Assembly: GCA_030527385.1 (NCBI GenBank)
Contig: JAUNAY010000027.1
Location: 1-12,584, forward strand
Direction of reading: 5' to 3'
Length of the DNA: 12,584 nucleotides
Origin: Fusobacterium sp.
Lineage (GTDB): Bacteria > Fusobacteriota > Fusobacteriia > Fusobacteriales > Fusobacteriaceae
The position numbers were made by a program, and so were the translations under genes. The notes beneath the pieces are model-generated. The model saw only the letters and a list, made by a program, of their open reading frames with translations. It was not told where the DNA came from and did not search any database. Position 1 is the stretch's first letter. Every line of letters starts with the position of its first letter. Positions 6,719 through 12,584 of the stretch are shown here, in pieces.

Positions 6719-8173
6719 ATGAATAATAATATAGTATATATATTATTAGATCAAGTTAGACTTGATATGTTAGGAACTTACGGACATAAAGTTGTAAAGA
6801 CTCCTAATATGGACGCGATAGCAGCAGATGGAGTAAAATTTAATAACGCATTTACACCTGCATCTGTATGTGGACCAGCAAGAACATCTCTATTTACTGG
6901 ACAAATGCCAAGTAATCACGAATTAATGAGAAATAGTGAAAAAGGTGGAGAAGGAGATCCTAAATTAGAAAACCCTAATATTATTTCAGGAATGGGAGAT
7001 TATGCAAACTATCTTATAGGAAAATGGCACGTAGGAAAAACAGTTCTTCCAAGAGATTTTGGATTTAGAGGACATAACTTCGATGGATATGGATACCCAG
7101 GAAGTAGAGTTTATAAAAATATGGTTTTTGATCAAGGACCAAAACAAGAACCTAGATATGTTGAATGGTTAAAAGAAAATAACTTTGAAATACCAGAAGT
7201 AACAAATAGTTACTTTGGAGAAAATCCACATTTAAGAGTACAAGAACTTTGTGGACTTTTAAGTGGAACTAGAGAGGCTACTCTTCCATTCTTCGTAGTA
7301 TCAGAAGCTAAAAAAGCTATATTAGAAGCTAAAAAAGAAAATAAACCATTCTTTGTATGGATGAACTTCTGGGGACCACATACACCTTGTGTAGTACCCG
7401 AACCTTACTACTCAATGTATAAACCTGAAGATGTAAATCTTGATGAAAGTTTCTATAATCCAATGCAAGGAAAACCACTTCACTACAAAGATATAGCTAA
7501 AATGTGGGGAGTTTGGGAAGCACCAGAAGAAAAATGGAAAGAAATAATCTGTAAATTCTGGGGATATATAACTCTTATAGATGATGCTATTGGTGAATTT
7601 GTAAAATTCTTAAAAGAAGAAGGATTATATGAACAACTATTTATGGCTATAACAGCAGATCACGGAGATGCTATGGGAGCTCATAAGTTAATAGAAAAAG
7701 GGGAATTTATGTTTGATACAACATATAGAATTCCTATGATCGTAAAAGATCCTTGTTCAGATAGAAAAGGAGAAGAAGACAATAACTTTGTATATCTTCA
7801 CGACTTAACATCAACTTGTTATGATGTAGCTGGAAAAGAGATTCCGTCATTCTTTGATGGTGAAAGTATGTTACCAATATTAAGAGAGCATAAAAATAAT
7901 GATAGAAAAGGAATCTTAGGACAATTAGCTGGACACTTTGTATTCTTTGAACAAAGAATGTGGAGAAGAGATGATTATAAAATAGTATTCAATGCAACAG
8001 ACGTTGGAGAATTATATGATCTTAAAAATGATAAAGGTGAAATAAATAACCTATTCTATAATCCAGAATATGCTGATATTAAAAAAGAGATGTTAGAAGA
8101 GTTATATAATGAAATGGTAAAAATAAAAGACCCTCTAGCTAACTGGCTATATAGAATAATTAATGAAATTTAA
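6719..8173 (+). CDS. Type I (formylglycine) sulfatase, Cys-type, predicted cytoplasmic
   Basis: Type I sulfatases hydrolyse sulfate esters using a formylglycine made from an active-site Cys. The 484-aa product has the signature CGPARTSLFTG at 51-61: C51 is the residue to be modified, followed by P53 and R55. The N-terminal metal site is LLDQVRLD, with D11 and Q12 where many relatives have two Asp. Other expected residues are GKWHVGK (101-107, K102 and H104), GPH at 219-221, and TADHGDAMGAHK (312-323, with D314 and H315 as metal ligands). The C-terminal ELYDLKNDKGEINNL (431-445) is the usual small subdomain. From memory the closest familiar protein is E. coli YidJ, with similar central and C-terminal motifs. 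There is no signal peptide: the protein starts directly with the first beta strand (NNNIVYILLDQ), so it should act inside the cell on an imported sulfated sugar. The linked anSME gene supplies maturation. A phosphonate or phosphate ester hydrolase of the same superfamily is a less likely alternative. Confidence 0.93.
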   Translation: MNNNIVYILLDQVRLDMLGTYGHKVVKTPNMDAIAADGVKFNNAFTPASVCGPARTSLFTGQMPSNHELMRNSEKGGEGDPKLENPNIISGMGDYANYLIGKWHVGKTVLPRDFGFRGHNFDGYGYPGSRVYKNMVFDQGPKQEPRYVEWLKENNFEIPEVTNSYFGENPHLRVQELCGLLSGTREATLPFFVVSEAKKAILEAKKENKPFFVWMNFWGPHTPCVVPEPYYSMYKPEDVNLDESFYNPMQGKPLHYKDIAKMWGVWEAPEEKWKEIICKFWGYITLIDDAIGEFVKFLKEEGLYEQLFMAITADHGDAMGAHKLIEKGEFMFDTTYRIPMIVKDPCSDRKGEEDNNFVYLHDLTSTCYDVAGKEIPSFFDGESMLPILREHKNNDRKGILGQLAGHFVFFEQRMWRRDDYKIVFNATDVGELYDLKNDKGEINNLFYNPEYADIKKEMLEELYNEMVKIKDPLANWLYRIINEI

Positions 8174-8185
8174 TTAATTTAAAAT

Positions 8186-8218
8186 AAAAATCCCTTGTTT
8201 AATACAAGGGATTTTTTT
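8186..8218 (+). terminator. Rho-independent terminator after the sulfatase gene
   Basis: A 13-bp perfect stem (8186-8198, AAAAATCCCTTGT, with 8204-8216) closes a 5-nt loop and is followed by T residues to 8218. It lies 12 nt after the sulfatase stop and should separate the gntR unit from the kinase operon. Confidence 0.92.
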
Positions 8219-8308
8219 ATGATAAAATTTTATAGAGAACTATTATTTTTTTAAGAATATAAATGTCAAAGTTAAGAGTAAAAAAAATCCTAAATCTAAA
8301 AAAAATAA

Positions 8309-8337
8309 TTGCCAATTATTTCAATATATGGTATTAT
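8309..8337 (+). promoter_or_regulatory. Predicted promoter of the kinase-agaS-aldolase-lacC operon
   Basis: A -35 box TTGCCA (8309-8314, 5 of 6), a 17-bp spacer and a -10 box TATTAT (8332-8337, 5 of 6), with TG one base before the -10 box (an extended -10), form a good match. Transcription would start near 8344 and leave an untranslated leader of about 295 nt. A weaker alternative nearer the gene is TTGATA (8556-8561), 17 bp, TTTAAA (8579-8584), which would give a leader of about 50 nt. Confidence 0.6.
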
Positions 8338-8357
8338 TTTAAGTAAGTATGAGATAA

Positions 8358-8370
8358 ACTTTAGTAAAGT
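8358..8370. promoter_or_regulatory. 13-bp palindrome just downstream of the predicted promoter
   Basis: ACTTTAGTAAAGT is a perfect inverted repeat of 6-bp arms around one G, beginning about 14 bases after the predicted transcription start. That is a classic position for a repressor operator. It does not match the TGTATGATACA palindrome near gntR, so a different regulator may bind it. Chance occurrence in AT-rich DNA is possible. Confidence 0.35.
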
Positions 8371-8639
8371 ATTCAAAGGTTTTTCTGCTTTTAAAATTAT
8401 TGAAAGTACGGCTGGTATTTTACAAATAAATATAAATAGTCCTTTTAATTAATAAATAAGATGGACATTATAGTAGATCAAAGATTAGAGAATACACGAT
8501 AAGTTTAAGACACGGGGATTGATTTTAACTAGAACTTGAAGAGTAGAAAAAGGACTTGATATAGGAAAGTCTAATTTTTTTAAATGAAAAATTGGTACGG
8601 ACGATATAACAATTAATTCGAGTTTTTAAAGGAGGACTT

Positions 8640-9599
8640 ATGTCATATTTTGTAGGTGTAGACATTGGTGGAACAAATGTTGAAATGGGGATACTAAATG
8701 AAGCAGGAGAGATACTTATTAAAAAAAGTATTAAAACTGATTCAAAAAAAGGAGCAGAAGATACATTTGGAAGAATATGGAGTGCTATAAGCAGTTTAAT
8801 AACAGAACTAGGAATTACTAAAGATGATATTGAATCAATAGGAATGGGAATTCCAGGACCAGTATTAAATAACTCTATTGTAAAAATAGCAGCAAACTTT
8901 TCTTGGGGAGATAATTTCCCAGCTAAAGAATTAATGGAAAAAATTTCTGGAAAACCTGTTAAAGTTGGAAATGACGTTAAATTGATAGCATTAGGAGAAG
9001 CTTTATTTGGAGCTGGAAGAGGATATAAAAATAGTATAACTATTCCAATAGGAACTGGAATAGCTGCTGGAATTATAATTAATGGTGCTGTTGTAGAGGG
9101 AGCAGATGGAGCAGCAGGAGAGTTTGGACACGTAGTTGTAAACAAACAAGGGTATAAATGTGGTTGTGGACTAACTGGTTGCCTAGAAACTTATTGTTCA
9201 GCAACAGGAATCATAAGAGAAGGTAAAAGAAGATTAGCAGAAAGCAGAGATAATGCACTATATAGAAGAATAGAAGGATGTATTGACAGCTTAGAAGCAA
9301 GAGATATATTTGATTTAGCAAAAGAAGGAGATAAATTCTGTACAGATATCGTAGATTGGTTCTGTGAATATATGGCTGAAGGAATTGGAATGCTATTAAA
9401 TATATTAAATCCTGAAATTATAATTTTCTCTGGAGGAGTGTCAAGAGCTGGAGATATTCTATTAGATGGAGTTAAGAAAAATCTTCCTAAATATGCTTTA
9501 GGAATGACAATGGAAAACTTGAAGTTTGCTTTTGGTGAACTAAACGAAGAAGCTGGAATTAAAGGAGCAGCAGCTCTTGTAATGAATGAAAATAAATAA
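8640..9599 (+). CDS. ROK family sugar kinase, probable galactosamine/N-acetylgalactosamine kinase
   Basis: ROK kinases phosphorylate hexoses or amino sugars with ATP in the cytoplasm. The 319-aa product has the usual length and no DNA-binding extension, so it is a kinase rather than a ROK repressor. It shows the phosphate-binding loop VGVDIGGTN (5-13), GIPGPV (70-75), the catalytic aspartate D112 in GNDVK, IGTGIAAG (137-144), and the substrate/zinc region EFGHVVV to CGCGLTGCLE. In that region E161 and H164 are likely substrate or zinc residues, C174, C176 and C181 bind zinc, and E183 follows. The adenosine motif FSGGVS is at 263-268. The start ATG has GGAGG 4 nt upstream (8631-8635). It heads an operon with agaS and the tagatose pathway. 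Because import is by symporter rather than PTS, a kinase is needed to make the 6-phosphate that AgaS uses. The substrate is inferred from context; glucokinase and GlcNAc or ManNAc kinase activities share these motifs. Confidence 0.9.
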   Translation: MSYFVGVDIGGTNVEMGILNEAGEILIKKSIKTDSKKGAEDTFGRIWSAISSLITELGITKDDIESIGMGIPGPVLNNSIVKIAANFSWGDNFPAKELMEKISGKPVKVGNDVKLIALGEALFGAGRGYKNSITIPIGTGIAAGIIINGAVVEGADGAAGEFGHVVVNKQGYKCGCGLTGCLETYCSATGIIREGKRRLAESRDNALYRRIEGCIDSLEARDIFDLAKEGDKFCTDIVDWFCEYMAEGIGMLLNILNPEIIIFSGGVSRAGDILLDGVKKNLPKYALGMTMENLKFAFGELNEEAGIKGAAALVMNENK

Positions 9600-9608
9600 A
9601 TTTTTGAA

Positions 9609-9614
9609 AAGGAG
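9609..9614 (+). promoter_or_regulatory. Ribosome binding site that sets the agaS start
   Basis: AAGGAG ends directly against the first in-frame ATG (9615), leaving no spacer. The next in-frame ATG at 9624 has a 9-nt spacer and is preferred. Confidence 0.8.
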
Positions 9615-9623
9615 ATGGAGCAA

Positions 9624-10766
9624 ATGGAATTTAAAGATTGCGTAACTTGGAAAGAGATAGCTCAACAACCAGGAATCTGGAAAGAAGAAGTATCAATAGT
9701 AAAAGAAAACATTGAAGCTTTGGGGAAATTTATTGAAGGTGTAAAAGGAAATAAAGTAAAAGTAATATTTACAGGAGCAGGTTCATCTGAATTTGTAGGA
9801 AATACAATTTGTTCATACATTAACAGCAGAATAGATATCGAAGTTTTATCAGTTCCAACAACTGATATCGTATCTATGCCAGAACAATATTTAGATGCTG
9901 ATGCAGATATTATATTAGTATCTTGTGCTAGATCAGGAAACTCTCCTGAAAGTGTTGCTGCAGTAGAATTAGCAGACAAACTAGTTAAAAATATTCACCA
10001 TATCTTTATAACTTGTAATAAAGAAGGAAAACTAGCTAAAATTTCTGAAACTGGAGATAACAAATATCTTCTATTAATGCCAGAAAGAACAAATGATAAA
10101 GGATTTGCTATGACAGGAAGCTTCTCTTCAATGGTAGTAGCAGGAGTTCTAGTTCTACTAAGAAAAGACCTAGATGTATTAGGAGAAAAAGTAGAATATG
10201 TAGCTTCACTAGTTGAAAGAAATCTTGATAAAATAGTAGCAAATGCTGAAATAGTAGCAGATTTAGATATTGAAAGAATAGTATACTTAGGAGATGGAAC
10301 AAGTAAAGGATTAGCTGAAGAAATAGCTCTTAAAGTTCTTGAACTTACAGGAGGAAAACTAGCTTCATTCTTCAATACATTCCTAGGATTCAGACACGGA
10401 CCTAAATCAATAGTAAATGATAAAACTGCTATTGTATGTTTAATGTCAAATAACCCATACACAAGAATTTATGAACTTGATCTATTAAAAGAGTTCAAAA
10501 ATGAAGGTGGAAAAAAACAAATTATCGTTTTAGATACAGTATATGACGAAGAAGTAAAAGCAAACTCAAATTACTACTTCTCTTATGAAGATGCTAAATT
10601 AGGAGAAATGGAAGATATATTTGCAAGTCTTTCTTACCTAGTTTATGGACAATTAATTTCTCTAATTAAATCAGCTAAATTAGGAATTAACCCAGACAAT
10701 CCTTGTCCTACTGGAGAAGTAAACAGAGTAGTTAAAGGTGTAATTATTCACGAATTCAACAAATAA
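9624..10766 (+). CDS. agaS: AgaS, SIS-domain galactosamine-6-phosphate deaminase/isomerase
   Basis: AgaS converts galactosamine-6-phosphate to tagatose-6-phosphate and ammonia in the cytoplasm. The 380-aa product matches E. coli AgaS in length and layout. It opens with the family-typical TWKEIAQQPGIW (8-19). The first SIS domain (about 45-205) carries GAGSSEFVGN (51-60) and the phosphate-binding loop SCARSGNSPES (100-110). The second (about 215-345) carries GDGTSKGLAEE (223-233) and LGFRHGPKS (254-262). The tail NPDNPCPTGEVNRVVKGV (356-373) is characteristic of AgaS and not of glucosamine-6-phosphate synthase, and there is no glutaminase domain. It lies 24 nt after the kinase stop and 24 nt before the aldolase, with no hairpin on either side. 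Together with the tagatose aldolase and kinase, it fixes the pathway as galactosamine rather than glucosamine degradation. The enzymatic reaction rests on family and context. Confidence 0.94.
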   Translation: MEFKDCVTWKEIAQQPGIWKEEVSIVKENIEALGKFIEGVKGNKVKVIFTGAGSSEFVGNTICSYINSRIDIEVLSVPTTDIVSMPEQYLDADADIILVSCARSGNSPESVAAVELADKLVKNIHHIFITCNKEGKLAKISETGDNKYLLLMPERTNDKGFAMTGSFSSMVVAGVLVLLRKDLDVLGEKVEYVASLVERNLDKIVANAEIVADLDIERIVYLGDGTSKGLAEEIALKVLELTGGKLASFFNTFLGFRHGPKSIVNDKTAIVCLMSNNPYTRIYELDLLKEFKNEGGKKQIIVLDTVYDEEVKANSNYYFSYEDAKLGEMEDIFASLSYLVYGQLISLIKSAKLGINPDNPCPTGEVNRVVKGVIIHEFNK

Positions 10767-10790
10767 TTAAAAATATTAGGAGGAAAATAG

Positions 10791-11642
10791 ATGTTAGTAT
10801 CATCAAGACAATTATTATTAGATGCTCAAAAAGGAAAATATGCAGTACCAGCGTTTAACGTACATAATATGGAAACAATTCAAACAGTAGTAGAAGCTGC
10901 TGCAGAATTAAGATCACCTATCATCGTTGCAGCTACACCTGGAACAATGAAATATGCAGGACCAGAATTCTTCATCAAAATGGTAGAAATCTGTTCTGAA
11001 AAATATGACATACCAGTAGCAATGCACCTAGATCACCACGAAAGTTATGATGAAATAGTAAATGCAATTCAAATCGGAACTAAATCAGCAATGATCGATG
11101 CTTCTCACTTAGATTTTGAAGCAAATATCGCAATGGTTAAAAAAGTTGTTGATTATGCTCACAGATTCGACGTAACAGTTGAAGGAGAATTAGGAATTCT
11201 TGGAGGACAAGAAGACGATTTAGTAAGAGATGAAAAAGATAGCAAATATACTAACCCAGCTCAAGCTAAAGAATATGTAGAAAGAACTGGAATTGACTCT
11301 CTAGCAGTAGCAATTGGAACTGCTCACGGAGTATACAAAGAAGAACCAAAACTAGACTTCGACAGACTTGCTGAAATCAGAGCAGTTGTAGATGTACCAT
11401 TAGTATTACACGGAGCTTCTGGAGTACCAGCTGAACAAGTTAAAAAAGCAATCGAATTAGGAATCACAAAAGTAAATATCGCAACTGAATTAAAAATGCC
11501 TTTTGCTGAAACACTAAGAGAAGTATTAATCAACAAACCAAATGAAAGTGACCCTAGAAAATACTTTGGACCTGCTAAAGAAGCAATGAAAAAAGTAGCA
11601 ATCGAAAAAATATTAATGTGTGGAAGTAACGGAAGAGCATAG
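10791..11642 (+). CDS. gatY: Class II tagatose-1,6-bisphosphate aldolase, catalytic subunit
   Basis: This zinc-dependent aldolase splits tagatose-1,6-bisphosphate into dihydroxyacetone phosphate and glyceraldehyde-3-phosphate. The 283-aa product has the length of E. coli GatY and KbaY and resembles KbaY closely from memory (DAQ..YAVPAFN.HN near the start and VDVPLVLHGAS near residue 200). The catalytic aspartate is D81 in HLDHHES, with zinc ligands H82, H179 (AIGTAHG) and H207 (LVLHGAS). VNIATELK (228-235) contributes to phosphate binding, and the protein ends CGSNGRA. The start follows AGGAGG (10778-10783) with 7-nt spacing. GatY and KbaY work best with a GatZ/KbaZ partner in enterobacteria; no partner gene is seen here. 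Codon use is rich in TTC, ATC and GAC, as in highly expressed genes. Fructose-bisphosphate aldolase is the alternative, but the neighbours favour tagatose. Confidence 0.93.
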   Translation: MLVSSRQLLLDAQKGKYAVPAFNVHNMETIQTVVEAAAELRSPIIVAATPGTMKYAGPEFFIKMVEICSEKYDIPVAMHLDHHESYDEIVNAIQIGTKSAMIDASHLDFEANIAMVKKVVDYAHRFDVTVEGELGILGGQEDDLVRDEKDSKYTNPAQAKEYVERTGIDSLAVAIGTAHGVYKEEPKLDFDRLAEIRAVVDVPLVLHGASGVPAEQVKKAIELGITKVNIATELKMPFAETLREVLINKPNESDPRKYFGPAKEAMKKVAIEKILMCGSNGRA

Positions 11643-11644
11643 TT

Positions 11645-12583
11645 ATGAAAAAAATATTAACTGTTACTTTAAATCCTGCAATAGACGTTAGATATAACGT
11701 TGAAAATATGAGAATTGGTGAAGTAAATAGAACTAAACATATTGAAAAAACTGCAGGTGGAAAAGGAATAAACGTAAGTAGGGTTATAAATCAACTTGGT
11801 GGAGATGTAACAGCAACTGGAATAGTTGGAGGATTTACTGGTAAACTATTTCTTTCAAAATTAAATGCTGGAAATATAAAAAATGATTTCTTAGAAACAA
11901 GTTATGAAACAAGAACTTGTATCGCAGTTATAGATAAAGATATAAAAGGAATAACAGAATTTCTTGAATCTGCAGAAGGAACAACAGAAGATTTTGAAGA
12001 ATTCAAATCAAAATATATAAATATTTTAGAAAATGAAAAAGTAGAGATTGTATGTGGTTCTGGAAGTCTTTTAAAAGGAATAGGAAAAGATGCTTACAAT
12101 CCTTTAATAGAAGAAGCTCACAAAAGAGGAATAAAATTTATTCTTGATACAAGTGGGGAATCTCTAGTAAAAGGTATGGAAGCAAAACCATTCTTAATAA
12201 AACCAAATCAAGAAGAGTTAGAAGATATTACTGGAAAAAAATTCAAAGATCTTTCTGAGATAGTAGAAGCAGCTAAAGAGTTAGTAAAAACTGGAATACA
12301 AGTGGTAATGGTTACTCTTGGTGGAGACGGAGCTATTTTAGTAACTGATAAAGTAGTTTATAAAGGAACTTTCCCAAAAGTAGAAATTAAAAATACAGTT
12401 GGTTCTGGAGATTCAACAATAGCTGGAATGGCATTTGGATTGTCTAAAGAAATGGAATTAAAAGAATGCTTTAGATTAGCAGTAGCTTGTGGAACAACAA
12501 ATGCTATGCTTGATAGTACTGGAAATATTGATTTAGATATATTAAAAGATATATTAGAAAAAATAACAGTAGTAGAACTTTAA
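11645..12583 (+). CDS. lacC: Tagatose-6-phosphate kinase, LacC type (PfkB family)
   Basis: LacC phosphorylates tagatose-6-phosphate to tagatose-1,6-bisphosphate with ATP, the step before the aldolase. The 312-aa product has the PfkB fold signatures: TLNPAID (8-14), GGKGINVSR (38-46), KPNQEEL (186-192), and the ATP/anion-hole motif NTVGSGDSTIAG (250-261) with catalytic D256. The start ATG is 2 nt after the aldolase stop. The nearest SD-like sequence is GGAAGAG (11631-11637) inside the aldolase gene, so translation is probably coupled. PfkB enzymes of this shape also include 1-phosphofructokinase (FruK); the neighbouring AgaS and GatY favour tagatose-6-phosphate. The stop codon ends one base before the window edge, and no terminator is visible, so more operon genes may follow. 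Confidence 0.9.
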   Translation: MKKILTVTLNPAIDVRYNVENMRIGEVNRTKHIEKTAGGKGINVSRVINQLGGDVTATGIVGGFTGKLFLSKLNAGNIKNDFLETSYETRTCIAVIDKDIKGITEFLESAEGTTEDFEEFKSKYINILENEKVEIVCGSGSLLKGIGKDAYNPLIEEAHKRGIKFILDTSGESLVKGMEAKPFLIKPNQEELEDITGKKFKDLSEIVEAAKELVKTGIQVVMVTLGGDGAILVTDKVVYKGTFPKVEIKNTVGSGDSTIAGMAFGLSKEMELKECFRLAVACGTTNAMLDSTGNIDLDILKDILEKITVVEL

Positions 12584-12584
12584 T

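Larger units (their letters stand above)
8219..8639. other. 421-bp non-coding region upstream of the ROK kinase operon
   Basis: No convincing gene is present. Contents in order are AT-rich sequence, a predicted promoter (8309-8337), a 13-bp palindrome (8358-8370), a stretch at about 8462-8585 with broken reading frames faintly reminiscent of a GntR winged helix, a weak hairpin with a T7 run (8552-8581), and the kinase ribosome binding site GGAGG (8631-8635). GTACGG occurs twice (8406-8411 and 8595-8600). I recognise no known riboswitch class. Confidence 0.6.

Noticed and set aside
8525..9145. Long minus-strand open frame opposite the ROK kinase
   Set aside because: It is a shadow of the kinase gene: Pro/Ser/Ile-rich repetitive translation without domains, while the + strand carries all ROK motifs.
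9662..10462. Several minus-strand frames opposite agaS
   Set aside because: They are antisense shadows of a gene with clear SIS-domain motifs on the + strand; none has a domain or SD of its own that I can support.
1..12584. Search for tRNA genes, CRISPR arrays, insertion sequences and attachment sites
   Set aside because: I saw no cloverleaf-like sequence, regularly spaced repeats, transposase motifs or long terminal inverted repeats in reading both strands. Gene style is uniform, with no sign of a recently inserted island, though a formal composition test was not run.

Overview
The window is AT-rich. Its arginine codons are overwhelmingly AGA, Shine-Dalgarno sites are strong (AGGAGG-like), genes are tightly packed, and every gene I support lies on the + strand. 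This composition and gene style fit an anaerobic Fusobacterium-like bacterium, with a low-GC Firmicute (clostridial) as the alternative. That is inference, because no rRNA or other marker is present. The anaerobic sulfatase-maturating radical-SAM enzyme also points to anaerobic life.

Region 1 (about 80-3940) looks like one transcription unit starting at a good sigma-70-type promoter (80-108). It carries htpX (membrane zinc protease), a small exported protein of unknown function, a YihY/BrkB-family membrane protein with a C-terminal winged-helix-like tail, and an anaerobic sulfatase-maturating enzyme (anSME). A perfect 16-bp hairpin terminator closes it (3898-3940).

Region 2 (about 4050-8218) starts at a near-consensus promoter (4126-4154), with a candidate operator just upstream. 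It encodes a GntR/UTRA repressor, an SSS-family sodium/solute symporter and a Cys-type sulfatase with no signal peptide. A hairpin lies between symporter and sulfatase, and a strong terminator follows the sulfatase (8186-8218).

Region 3 (about 8309-12583) has a predicted promoter (8309-8337) and a roughly 300-nt untranslated leader. Four closely spaced genes follow: a ROK sugar kinase, AgaS (SIS-domain galactosamine-6-phosphate deaminase/isomerase), a class II tagatose-1,6-bisphosphate aldolase, and a LacC-type tagatose-6-phosphate kinase. The window ends one base after the lacC stop codon, so the operon may continue.

Together regions 2 and 3, with anSME from region 1, read as a route for a sulfated galactosamine-type sugar. 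The symporter imports the intact sulfated sugar. The sulfatase, activated by anSME, removes sulfate in the cytoplasm. The ROK kinase phosphorylates the freed sugar, AgaS converts the amino-sugar phosphate to tagatose-6-phosphate plus ammonia, and LacC and the aldolase take it to triose phosphates. No N-acetyl-sugar-6-phosphate deacetylase is present, so for a GalNAc substrate that step must be encoded elsewhere. The individual families are known. The transport-first, desulfate-inside arrangement is the part most worth testing.
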